From an uncultured Prevotella sp. (GTDB taxonomy: Bacteria; Bacteroidota; Bacteroidia; Bacteroidales; Bacteroidaceae): DNA of 64,000 nucleotides. The translations under genes and the position numbers were made by a program. Every line of letters begins with the position of its first letter. Within the stretch, counting starts at the first letter, position 1. The stretch covers positions 1-64,000 of the forward strand of contig CAJOFA010000005.1 in NCBI GenBank assembly GCA_905233985.1, in the 5' to 3' direction. A model generated the notes under the pieces. It was not told where the DNA came from and ran no database searches. It saw only the letters and a program-made list of their open reading frames with translations. Below are positions 46,871 through 54,558 of the stretch, piece by piece.

Positions 46871-47830
46871 TTACTCTGACTTAAACAGGTCCTTGATGCC
46901 GCCGATGCTGCCCATCAGGTTTGTGGCCTCGTATGGCAGATAGACGGTCTTCTGTGCAGGTCCCTGTGCCAGCTCCTGCAGCATCTGGATGTATTTCTGT
47001 GCAAGCAGGTAGTTGGCGGGATTGGTGCTCTTGCCCACGGCTTCAGTAATCAGCTCGATGGCCTTGGCCTCAGCCTCAGCCTTACGGATGCGGGCCTGAG
47101 CCTCACCCTCAGCATTGAGGATGGCCTCCTGCTTGGCAGCCTCAGCCTTGTTGATGATGGCGGTCTTCTCGCCCTCTGATGCCAGAATCTCTGCGGCTTT
47201 CTGTCCTTCGGAGGTCAGGATGGTGGCACGCTTGTTACGCTCTGCCTGCATCTGCTTCTCCATGGCGGTGAGCACGCTTTCCGGCGGCGTGATGTCCTGC
47301 AGCTCCACACGGTTCACCTTGACGCCCCACTTGTCGGTGGCTTCGTCCAGCACCAAGCCGAGCTTCTTGTTGATGGTGTCGCGCGAGGTCAGCGTCTCGT
47401 CCAGCTCCAACTCACCGATGATGTTACGCAGCGTTGTCTGCGTCAGCTTCTCAATGGCGTTGGGCAGGTTCGAGATTTCATAGGCTGCCTTGAACGGATC
47501 GACAATCTGGAAATAAAGCAGCGCGTTAATCTCCGTCTGCACGTTATCCTTCGTAATCACGTTCTGCTTGGGGAAGTCGTACACCTGTTCGCGCAGGTCA
47601 ATGGTATTGGAGTACATATAACGTCCACGACTCAAGATGACGATGTCCTTGGCACGGTCAATAAAGGGGATGATGATGTTGATACCCGGATTGAGCGTGG
47701 CATGATAACGACCGAGGCGCTCAATAATCTTGGTTTCCGACTGCGGTATGATGACCAGTGCCTTCTTGATGAGCACCAGCGCACATAACACGACAACTAT
47801 TAACACGATAACAAAAGGGTTGAATTCCAT
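46871..47830 (-). CDS. SPFH/band 7 (stomatin-like) membrane protein
   Basis: 319 residues from ATG 47830. A longer frame from 47860 would add residues encoded by a heptamer-type repeat and is less likely. N-terminal membrane helix (FVIVLIVVVLCALVLI), SPFH domain (SETKIIERLGRYHATLNPGI; VELQDITPPESVLTAM), then a long Ala/Glu-rich coiled coil. Pairs with the NfeD-type gene upstream, the classic stomatin-NfeD unit thought to organise membrane domains. Confidence 0.93.
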   Translation of the reverse strand: MEFNPFVIVLIVVVLCALVLIKKALVIIPQSETKIIERLGRYHATLNPGINIIIPFIDRAKDIVILSRGRYMYSNTIDLREQVYDFPKQNVITKDNVQTEINALLYFQIVDPFKAAYEISNLPNAIEKLTQTTLRNIIGELELDETLTSRDTINKKLGLVLDEATDKWGVKVNRVELQDITPPESVLTAMEKQMQAERNKRATILTSEGQKAAEILASEGEKTAIINKAEAAKQEAILNAEGEAQARIRKAEAEAKAIELITEAVGKSTNPANYLLAQKYIQMLQELAQGPAQKTVYLPYEATNLMGSIGGIKDLFKSE

Positions 47831-47848
47831 AACTATAAATTTTAAATT

Positions 47849-47869
47849 TTCAAACTTCAAACATCAAAC
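47849..47869. repeat. Heptamer tract between the NfeD and SPFH genes
   Basis: TTCAAAC, TTCAAAC, ATCAAAC on the plus strand. Two related units (TTCAATC, TTCAACC) lie at 47945-47958 across the end of the NfeD gene. Confidence 0.75.
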
Positions 47870-47945
47870 TTGACCTTCGGTCGAGCCTGCTCACGCTCGG
47901 CAAACCTGATACAAGCATCGCTCTGCTCTCGCTCAATCGCAGCCT

Positions 47946-48395
47946 TCAATCTTCAACCTCCACCGTAATAATGGTGCTCTCGCGGGCGACGACCTTCACG
48001 TTCTTGCCGACGGGGATAGCAGCTTTATTTGCGCTCTTAGCCTTCCACACGTCGCCGTCGATCGCCACACGACCAAAGCCGTCAGCCTCTATCGCCTCGT
48101 TCACACGTCCCTCACGTCCCAGCAGCGCATCGGCATTGCTCACACGGTTAGGGTCGTTCTTGTGGAACCACCGCAAGGCCACAGGACGAACCGTGAACAG
48201 ACAGACCACCGACACTACCGCCAGCACAGCCAGCTGCACATAGAAACTGGTGAACGGTGCCACCGCTGCGGTTACTGCTGCGCCAATGGCGAAGCACATG
48301 ATAAAGAAATCACCTGACGTCAGTTCAAGAATCAGGCAGATAAAGGCTACAGCGGCCCACAACTGCCACAGGTTCTGCGAAATATATTCAATCAT
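47946..48395 (-). CDS. NfeD-like membrane protein
   Basis: 149 residues from ATG 48395 (a 10-residue longer frame is possible). Three or four membrane helices (WAAVAFICLILELTSGDFFI and VQLAVLAVVSVVCLFTV) precede a C-terminal OB-fold NfeD domain (LLGREGRVNEAIEADGFGRV to TIITVEVED). Short NfeD form without protease. About 115 bp upstream of the SPFH gene. Confidence 0.9.
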   Translation of the reverse strand: MIEYISQNLWQLWAAVAFICLILELTSGDFFIMCFAIGAAVTAAVAPFTSFYVQLAVLAVVSVVCLFTVRPVALRWFHKNDPNRVSNADALLGREGRVNEAIEADGFGRVAIDGDVWKAKSANKAAIPVGKNVKVVARESTIITVEVED

Positions 48396-48637
48396 TTTCT
48401 TTGTATTATTAATATTTGTCGGCAAAGTTACGAAGAATCATCGTAATAGCCAAACTATTTTAGAAGTTTAACGAAGAAACCGGCACTTATCGTTCCCTTT
48501 TAGTATTCTGCTTGCAAAAATATACATTTTCAGCTAAACGGCAAAGGAAAAAGCTGAATTTCTTATGTCGGCGAAATTCTTCTGCTTAGGCTCTTGGACT
48601 CCGTAGCGTTCCAGTCCCAAAACAGTCCGACTATTTG

Positions 48638-48712
48638 GGACAAGTTGTCCGGACGGCTCGGACAAGTTGTCCGGATAATGCGGACGAGTTGTCCGGAGCA
48701 CCCGGACAACTC
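48638..48712. repeat. 22-bp-period array of GGACAAGTTGTCCGGA units
   Basis: Units start at 48638, 48660, 48682 and 48704, exactly 22 bp apart; the last is partial. Each core (GGACAAGTTGTCC) is nearly palindromic. The rest of 48396-48996 holds only low-complexity words such as ATTCATGAA (48765-48840) and no gene. Confidence 0.85.
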
Positions 48713-48996
48713 AACCCGTTCGCTTCCTCAATACAACAAGATAGGAGATTAAAACACGAATCACCATGAATGGCCCATGAATGAATGAATCATTAATAAT
48801 ATTATTCATGAACATTCGTGAATCATTTATGGTCATTCACGTTTAAACTCGTTCATCGGCTGCCGATGCTGCTGGTAAGTGCATTTGCAATGCATCCTTT
48901 CTGCATTAAAAATGTACCTGCCAACTGCAGCCTCATTCGAGGCTCAGTCCTTAGCTTACGCACAACGTGTTTTTGTTTTTACTTTTTCTTTGGAAC

Positions 48997-49197
48997 TCAG
49001 AAAGCAAGGCGCAAGCCGAGGTTGTCGTAGCGGAGCGCTGGCGCGTGGTCGTGACGATACGACACACGACAATACCTAGCAAGGCCGTCCCAGCAGCCCC
49101 CACGGCACACGCGATAGGAGCCCGAAGATGGACCACGAGGATTTGTTTGAGATGAAGACGGATAATCCCCCGTCCAATCTTGTCCGCAAGGCTGCGA
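48997..49197 (-). pseudogene. Remnant of a formylglycine-generating-enzyme (SUMF1-like) domain protein
   Basis: A 66-codon open stretch ending in TGA encodes the tail of an FGE-sulfatase domain: GQDWTGDYPSSSQTNPRGPS, then SGSYRVCRGGCWDGLARYCR, VSYRHDH and YDNLGLRLAF. Such ends normally follow an ECCW/WEWCQDW region; here an in-frame TAA precedes it and no upstream part of the domain is clear, so the gene is truncated or badly frameshifted. Confidence 0.75.
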
Positions 49198-49332
49198 TTA
49201 AGCGAGGGCAATGATGCCAGCATCAATTCTTGCGTCTCTTCGGTAGCAAGCGACCAAAGGTTGAGCGGCCGAGCGTGAGCAGCTCGCAGACACTCGGCTG
49301 CAAAACTTCGCCAAACAATTCGGCTTTTTTCT

Positions 49333-50250
49333 TTAGTGCGAACCGATGTAAAGGAATATCATGCCGAGGAGCACGAGGGCGAGGTCAATGGCCTTGGCAC
49401 GCAGGTTCTTCTCGTGGAAGAAGGCGGCACCGAAGAGGAAGCTGACGATGACTGAGCCGCGGCGAATCATCGACACAATGGAAATCATCGCCCCAGGGAG
49501 CGAGAGGGAATAGAAATACATGAAATCGGCGGTGGAGAGGAACACGCTGACGCCGATGACGGCCCAGCTCCAATGGAACGGCGTGGTCTTCTGGCGGTGG
49601 GGCCACCACAGCAGCATAAGCATGGCGAGCATCATGAAACACTGGTAGATATTATACCACGACTGCACCATCATGCGGTCAAGCCCTACCCCGCCGTCCT
49701 CGGGCGATGCCATGAGAAACTTGTCATAAAGCCCGCTCACAGCACCCAACGCCGCAGCACCCACAATCATCCATATCCAGTGGTCGCGGCGGAAGTCAAT
49801 GCCTTCCTTCTTCCCGCTGCGGCTGAGCATGAAGAACGACAGCACAGCGAGCATCACACCCACCCACTGCCACAGGTTCAGACGCTCACCGAAAACGAGC
49901 AAGGCACCAATGAGCACCATGACGGGACGAGTAGCATTGATAGGTCCCACGATGGTCAGCGGCAGGTGCTTCATGCCGAAGTAACCCAGCACCCAGCTCG
50001 ACAACACGATGACGCTCTTGAGCAAGATGTATTTATGTACCTCCCATCCGCCGTTGGCTACCTGAAACACGGTGCCGTCGAGCCATGTGGTGGTACCGCT
50101 GAGTACAATGAACGGCAGGAAGATAAGCGACGAGAACAGCGTGTTGAGGAACAAAACGGGAATGACGGCATTCTCCTTCAGCGCCTTCTTCTTCAAGGAG
50201 TCGTAACAACCCAGCAATGCTGCCGAAAGGAATGCTAATATTAACCACAT
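49333..50250 (-). CDS. EamA/DMT-family transporter
   Basis: 305 residues with about ten membrane helices in two EamA repeats (ILAFLSAALLGCYDSLKKKA opens the first; GAVSGLYDKFLM the second). GPINATRPVMVLIGALLVFGE and IRRGSVIVSFLFGAAFFHEK are the repeat signatures. Substrate unknown (metabolite efflux or uptake). One base after the truA stop region; likely co-transcribed with truA. Confidence 0.9.
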   Translation of the reverse strand: MWLILAFLSAALLGCYDSLKKKALKENAVIPVLFLNTLFSSLIFLPFIVLSGTTTWLDGTVFQVANGGWEVHKYILLKSVIVLSSWVLGYFGMKHLPLTIVGPINATRPVMVLIGALLVFGERLNLWQWVGVMLAVLSFFMLSRSGKKEGIDFRRDHWIWMIVGAAALGAVSGLYDKFLMASPEDGGVGLDRMMVQSWYNIYQCFMMLAMLMLLWWPHRQKTTPFHWSWAVIGVSVFLSTADFMYFYSLSLPGAMISIVSMIRRGSVIVSFLFGAAFFHEKNLRAKAIDLALVLLGMIFLYIGSH

Positions 50251-51015
50251 TTAAATCTCCCCTCCTTGGGAGGGGTCGGGGGAGGCCCCATATTCTACTC
50301 GTTCCAGAAACAGCGCCTTCGCAGGCATGGACTCCCCTGCCCCTGTGCGGCTGCCCTGTTCAATGACACGACGGAACTCATCCATCGACATGCGTCCGCG
50401 TCCCACCTCAATGAGCGTTCCCACCACAGCACGCACCATGTTACGCAGAAAGCGATTGGCCGTAATCTCAAAATACCACTCCGTCGGCGACGTCTGGTGC
50501 CAACCAGCAGCATAGATGTGGCAGAGCGTAGTCTTCACGTCGCTGCCCGCCTTGCAGAAAGCGCCGAAGTCCTCATACTCCTGCAACACAGCGGCAGCAC
50601 GGTTCATCGCCTCGAAGTCCAACTGGTAGTGTAACTGGCACGAGTAGTCACGCAGGAAGGGCGACTTATGTGTATGTATATAATAATGATAGGTACGCCT
50701 GACGGCCGAGAAACGGGCGTGCATGTCGTCGCTGACACGCTCCACACGCTCCACGCTGATGTCCTGGGGCAGCGCATGATCCAACTTATAGGCAAGGTTA
50801 TCCATGTCGTAGGAACCGTCATAGTCAAAGTGGGCCACCATCTGTCGGGCATGAACACCGGCATCGGTACGCCCCGCCCCCACGACGTCCGTAGGCTGGC
50901 GCAACAGCATGGATAGAACACGCTGCAGCTCCTGCTGCACCGTCACGCCGTTGGGCTGTATCTGCCAGCCGTGATAGCGCGTCCCGTCGTATGAAAACCA
51001 GATGAAATAACGCAT
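50251..51015 (-). CDS. truA: tRNA pseudouridine synthase A
   Basis: 254 residues from ATG 51015; the frame extends upstream only into a heptamer repeat. Catalytic Asp in GAGRTDAGVHARQM, plus FHARFSA-like MHARFSAVRRTYHYYI and NRFLRNMVRAVVGTLIEVG. Modifies U38-40 of the anticodon arm. The C-terminus (SPDPSQGGEI) is encoded by a palindromic element copy. The -7 element is only 9 bp upstream, so the transcript may be leaderless. Confidence 0.94.
   Translation of the reverse strand: MRYFIWFSYDGTRYHGWQIQPNGVTVQQELQRVLSMLLRQPTDVVGAGRTDAGVHARQMVAHFDYDGSYDMDNLAYKLDHALPQDISVERVERVSDDMHARFSAVRRTYHYYIHTHKSPFLRDYSCQLHYQLDFEAMNRAAAVLQEYEDFGAFCKAGSDVKTTLCHIYAAGWHQTSPTEWYFEITANRFLRNMVRAVVGTLIEVGRGRMSMDEFRRVIEQGSRTGAGESMPAKALFLERVEYGASPDPSQGGEI
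50255..50290. repeat. Palindromic element copy 6 (truA 3' end)
   Basis: Same orientation as copies 2 and 5, stem CTCCCCTCC/GGGAGGGG. Supplies the end of the TruA reading frame just before its stop. Confidence 0.83.
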
Positions 51016-51023
51016 TTCGCGTG

Positions 51024-51067
51024 CAAAGGTACAAAATAATTCATAATTCATAATTCATAATTCATAA
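51024..51067 (-). promoter_or_regulatory. truA promoter with heptamer tract
   Basis: TACCTTTG (51024-51031) on the minus strand. The spacer and -33 region are made of TTCATAA repeated four times (51040-51067), so no TTTG is present at the expected place. Change in repeat number would shift promoter geometry. Confidence 0.55.
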
Positions 51068-51134
51068 TTATTTTATAACTTTGACTTCGTCGAAGGTACT
51101 TTCGCTTGACAAATCAAAATTAAACAAGTTTTAT

Positions 51135-51165
51135 TTTGTTTTGTGCTCGCTTATTCGTACCTTTG
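51135..51165 (+). promoter_or_regulatory. Promoter of the EFR1 gene
   Basis: TTTG (51135-51138), 19-bp spacer, TACCTTTG (51158-51165) on the plus strand. The ATG at 51171 is five bases after the -7 element, so transcription would begin at or next to the start codon (leaderless mRNA). Confidence 0.7.
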
Positions 51166-51170
51166 CAGGC

Positions 51171-51974
51171 ATGATATTCTATTTTAGTGGAACAGGCAAT
51201 ACGCGCTGGGCAGCACAGACGCTGGCCGAGCGCACAGGTGAACATCTGATCAGCATTGCTGAGGAGATGAAGAAGGACGTGGACGACTACACGCTGGCGG
51301 AGGGTGAGCGCCTCGGTTTCTGTTTCCCTACACATGGATGGCAACCGCCCCGCATCGTCCGTGAGTTCATCCGCCATTCCACCTTCCACCTTCCCACCTC
51401 CCCCAAGGGGGAGTCGGAGGGGGCTCCCTACATCTTCGCCCTCACCACTCACGGCGACAGCATGGGCAAGACGATGGACATTCTCAACAAAGAACTGAAA
51501 GCGAAAGGGCTGCATACGGACAGCATCTTCTCGCTGACCATGCCGGAGTCATACGTCTGCCTGCCTTTCATGTACACCGACACCCCCGAGCGGGAACGGC
51601 AGAAGATAGACAAGGCGACGAAGGCGTTGGAGGAAATAGCAGCAATCATCAGCCAGAACAAGAAGGGTGTGGTGCAAACGACAGAAGGTCCTATCCCCCG
51701 TTTCTTTTCCTATGTCGTCGGCGCCTACTTCAACGGCCACATGATTACCGACCGTAAGTTCATGGTTGATGAGGATGTCTGCATCAAGTGCGGCAAATGC
51801 GTCAAGGTATGCCCCGTAGATAACATTTCAGGCACACCGCCCACGTGGTCACACCACGGGCAATGTACCTGTTGTCTCGCCTGTTATCACCACTGTCCCG
51901 TGCATGCTATCAACTACGGCGAGCGCACACGGAAGCGGGGACAATACTTCTTTAAATTAAAGAAGAAAGATTAA
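51171..51974 (+). CDS. EFR1-family flavodoxin/ferredoxin
   Basis: 267 residues. A flavodoxin-like N-terminal half (MIFYFSGTGNTRWAAQTLAE) is fused to a C-terminal 2[4Fe-4S] ferredoxin with two CxxCxxCxxxC clusters (CIKCGKCVKVCPVDN and CTCCLACYHHCPVHA). Likely a soluble electron carrier of anaerobic metabolism. Residues about 68-86 (STFHLPTSPKGESEGAP) are encoded by short heptamers plus a palindromic element copy. I start at 51171 because the conserved FMN-binding motif begins there. Ends overlap the next gene tail to tail. Confidence 0.9.
   Translation: MIFYFSGTGNTRWAAQTLAERTGEHLISIAEEMKKDVDDYTLAEGERLGFCFPTHGWQPPRIVREFIRHSTFHLPTSPKGESEGAPYIFALTTHGDSMGKTMDILNKELKAKGLHTDSIFSLTMPESYVCLPFMYTDTPERERQKIDKATKALEEIAAIISQNKKGVVQTTEGPIPRFFSYVVGAYFNGHMITDRKFMVDEDVCIKCGKCVKVCPVDNISGTPPTWSHHGQCTCCLACYHHCPVHAINYGERTRKRGQYFFKLKKKD
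51375..51428. repeat. Heptamers plus palindromic element copy 7 (inside the EFR1 gene)
   Basis: ATTCCAC, CTTCCAC, CTTCCCA (51375-51395) followed by the element at 51395-51428 (CCTCCCCCAAGGGGGAG stem). The two repeat families are joined here. Confidence 0.8.
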
Positions 51975-52651
51975 TAGATTCGCGGGCCGAAGATGGTGGT
52001 GCCGATGCGCACCATCGTGCTGCCGCACTCGATGGCGATGCGGTAGTCGTGGCTCATGCCCCACGAACGCTCACAGAAGGCATCGTCATCAGCAAAATAT
52101 TTCGCTTTCACCTCATCAAAGAAATGACGGGCAGTCATCATCTCCGCACGAATCTGTTCCTCGTCATCAACAAACGAAGCCATCATCATCAGTCCGCATA
52201 TCTGCACATGTTTCAGTTCGAGCCATTCGCCATCCTCCAACAACTGTCGGCAGGCATCAAGCGTCAGGCCATACTTCGTTTCTTCCTCAGCAATATGAAG
52301 CTCCAGCAATACACGGATAACACGGTCATATTTAGCAGCTTGACGGTCAATCTCCCTTAACAGCTTGAACGAGTCAACGGCCTCAATCATAGAGATGTAT
52401 GGAGCAACATATTTCACCTTGTTCGTCTGCAGATGGCCAATGAAGTGCCACTCTATGTCATGTGGCAGCGTCTCGTGCTTCAGGCGCAATTCCTGCTCAT
52501 GGCTCTCGCCGAAGATGCGCTGCCCCTCTTCGTAGGCTGCCTCGATATATTCGTTGGGATGATACTTGCCGATGGCCACCAGCCGCACTTCCTTGGGCAG
52601 GTCATCCAGCACCCGCCGCAAGTTACCCTTAACGTCGTAGTCCATCATCAC
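51971..52651 (-). CDS. YggS-type pyridoxal phosphate-binding protein
   Basis: 226 residues. PLP-binding Lys in LVAIGKYHPNEYIEAAYEEG; EWHFIGHLQTNKVKYVAPYI and SWGMSHDYRIAIECGSTMVR-type phosphate loop read clearly, with RIGTTIFGPR at the end. Involved in PLP homeostasis, no enzyme activity known. In a minus-strand group with DUF4494 and the pseudokinase. Confidence 0.93.
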   Translation of the reverse strand: MMMDYDVKGNLRRVLDDLPKEVRLVAIGKYHPNEYIEAAYEEGQRIFGESHEQELRLKHETLPHDIEWHFIGHLQTNKVKYVAPYISMIEAVDSFKLLREIDRQAAKYDRVIRVLLELHIAEEETKYGLTLDACRQLLEDGEWLELKHVQICGLMMMASFVDDEEQIRAEMMTARHFFDEVKAKYFADDDAFCERSWGMSHDYRIAIECGSTMVRIGTTIFGPRIY

Positions 52652-52669
52652 TCAACTCTAAACACTCAA
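52649..52669. repeat. Heptamer tract before the PLP-binding protein
   Basis: CACTCAA, CTCTAAA, CACTCAA. The exact reverse complement lies at 57650-57670, 5 kb away. Confidence 0.85.
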
Positions 52670-53112
52670 CCTTTATGTTCATAGACATCCAAGAACTTTG
52701 TCTCGCAGATATTGACGACGGCAAAGTCCCGCATGGAGCCTTTCATGGCTTCCTCCATGTTCTTCACGGCACCGTTGAACGAACCTGCCTGCACAAGATA
52801 TGTAACATTTGTGTGCTTCTCCTTTTCCGTTTTCTCGTCAAATTCGATATACGACACTTTGGCCTTGTACCAGCGGTCGTCATTGTCGTTGTCGCTGAAA
52901 TATACTTCGTGGAAAGCCGCAGGCGTAATATTCTTCACCTCGAACTCACCGCTGATGTATGATGACATTTCCTGGGTGATGATCTCCTCTGCCTCGCCGA
53001 AGCTCAGCGCATCAACTACATAATATTCTGTTATCTTCTTCTGCAGGCCGTCCTCCATTGTTTTATCATAGCGGATGACAACCTCATACCAGTTTGCTAT
53101 TCTGCTTCTCAT
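52666..53112 (-). CDS. DUF4494 protein
   Basis: 148 residues. Matches the Bacteroidetes family that opens NWYEVVIRYDK and contains VDALSFGEAEEIITQEMSSY, and ends with a strand-rich half (ETKFLDVYEHKG). Function unknown, small and soluble. Between the pseudokinase and PLP-binding genes. Confidence 0.85.
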   Translation of the reverse strand: MRSRIANWYEVVIRYDKTMEDGLQKKITEYYVVDALSFGEAEEIITQEMSSYISGEFEVKNITPAAFHEVYFSDNDNDDRWYKAKVSYIEFDEKTEKEKHTNVTYLVQAGSFNGAVKNMEEAMKGSMRDFAVVNICETKFLDVYEHKG

Positions 53113-53129
53113 GATTATAAATAATGTCT

Positions 53130-54368
53130 TTATTTCTGTATTCCGTAATAATTCAATCCCTTCTTCTTCTGTTCCGTCAGCGACTCTACGATTTCTGCCG
53201 CAATAACCTGGGCCTTCGCATCGCTCAGTCCTGCCTGCTCACCCAGCTCCAACTGTGCTCTCATCAGTTCCTCATTGACATCAGAGAGACCGGAGAGGAA
53301 TTTCTTTTCGCTCGACGACAGGTTATCGTTATTATAAACCTTCGACAGAATCTTGTCAGCCTTCTCGGTATATTGCTTACGGAATATCTGTTCGGCCTTG
53401 GCCTCATACTCTTTCTGGTGTGCAGCCTGTTCGGGCGTGAGGATGACCGACGTGTCACTGCTTACCACGCCCAACTCCGTCATCGGGTCGAAACCATCGT
53501 CCAGCAGGTCATCAACATCAGACTTCGGGGCAGGCTTCACATACTCCACATTGGTTGGCTGGGGCATCAATTCGAAATAAAGACCGACGATTAACAGTGC
53601 CGCAATAACAGCGATAGCAACACCCCACAACGACTTATAGATGCCACGCTTCTTCACCAGCGCGTTCTTCATCTCCTCCGGCGTCTGATAACGGCCCTCA
53701 GGCATTTCGTTCTGCGCCTTCTTCGCCACACGCTTATATTCATAAGGAATATCAGCCTTCTCAAAGAGGTAATCGATGAACTTACCCAGCGAATAGATGT
53801 CACATCGGGCGTCTATTGTGCCGGCATTGCGTATCTCGGGAGCCACATACTCCTCCATACCCTCATAGAGTGACATCGGTTCACTCATGCCGAGATAGTA
53901 GGAGCCATGCGAGAGTAACATGACAGCTTGGTCACCCTTACGCACAAAGACGTTCTGCGGCGAGTAGCAAACATGCCAAATCCCCTTCTCGTGCAGATAA
54001 GCCGTCAGGTCAAGCAGGTCGTTGACAACACTATCGACAAACTCCCTCCTCGCCACGATAGCAGGCTGTTCACGGAGAAGCTGATCAATAGACAGGAAGT
54101 TACCTTTCTCCACCGTAAGCGACGTAATGTCAGCACCAGTCATGACCGGTTCGAAGTGCAGCTGATGCTTATGTATCAGTTCTGCATTTTCTTCACACTC
54201 CCTCTTCAGCCCCTCGGCAAACACAATGTTATCGTTCAACTGAGGACGGATATCAATGGTGTTCAGATACTTGTCATCTACCTGTTTCTTGTAGTACGTA
54301 CCTATCGGCATTTGTACCTTCTTGGCACCCTCTGCCACTCTTGCTTCTAATAATTCCTCGTAATTCAT
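53130..54368 (-). CDS. Membrane pseudokinase (degenerate Ser/Thr kinase domain)
   Basis: 412 residues from ATG 54368. The chain follows a kinase fold (LTAYLHEKGIWHVCYSPQNV where HRDxKxxN is expected, then VMLLSHGSYYLG where DFG is expected, and EEYVAPEIRN as the APE motif; RCDIYSLGKFIDYLF is kept). The catalytic Asp and DFG Asp are missing. A membrane helix (SLWGVAIAVIAALLIVGLYF, about 243-262) leads to a charged helical exported or periplasmic tail. Probably a scaffold rather than an enzyme. Confidence 0.8.
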   Translation of the reverse strand: MNYEELLEARVAEGAKKVQMPIGTYYKKQVDDKYLNTIDIRPQLNDNIVFAEGLKRECEENAELIHKHQLHFEPVMTGADITSLTVEKGNFLSIDQLLREQPAIVARREFVDSVVNDLLDLTAYLHEKGIWHVCYSPQNVFVRKGDQAVMLLSHGSYYLGMSEPMSLYEGMEEYVAPEIRNAGTIDARCDIYSLGKFIDYLFEKADIPYEYKRVAKKAQNEMPEGRYQTPEEMKNALVKKRGIYKSLWGVAIAVIAALLIVGLYFELMPQPTNVEYVKPAPKSDVDDLLDDGFDPMTELGVVSSDTSVILTPEQAAHQKEYEAKAEQIFRKQYTEKADKILSKVYNNDNLSSSEKKFLSGLSDVNEELMRAQLELGEQAGLSDAKAQVIAAEIVESLTEQKKKGLNYYGIQK

Positions 54369-54398
54369 TGTCGTTTGAATTTGACATACTTTCGGCTG

Positions 54399-54430
54399 CA
54401 AAGGTACGAATAAGTGAGAACAAAACCAAA
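54399..54430 (-). promoter_or_regulatory. Promoter of the pseudokinase operon
   Basis: TTTG (54427-54430), 20-bp spacer, TACCTTTG (54399-54406). Leader about 25 nt to ATG 54368. Confidence 0.7.
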
Positions 54431-54457
54431 TATTTTGACAAATAAAAACGAGTTTTA

Positions 54458-54489
54458 TTTGGTATTCTGCTTACTTAATCGTACCTTTG
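54458..54489 (+). promoter_or_regulatory. Promoter of the malic enzyme gene
   Basis: TTTG (54458-54461), 20-bp spacer, TACCTTTG (54482-54489) on the plus strand, divergent from the pseudokinase promoter and separated by under 30 bp. Leader about 60 nt. Confidence 0.72.
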
Positions 54490-54558
54490 CACGCGAAAGA
54501 GAAACAAGACTAAACGATAGAGAAAGTAAAGATTAAACATTATATAAATAATACACCA

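Noticed and set aside
46871..47860. Longer start of the SPFH gene at 47860
   Set aside because: The extra ten codons are encoded by a heptamer-type repeat and precede the normal family start MEFNPFVIVL.
48765..48840. Origin-like AT-rich repeats (ATTCATGAA words)
   Set aside because: No DnaA boxes, no dnaA gene nearby and no regular spacing; dnaN at 61.5 kb alone does not mark an origin.
48951..49226. A 91-codon minus-strand open frame
   Set aside because: It is a shifted frame over the FGE-like remnant and has no family features; the real homology is in another frame ending at 48997.
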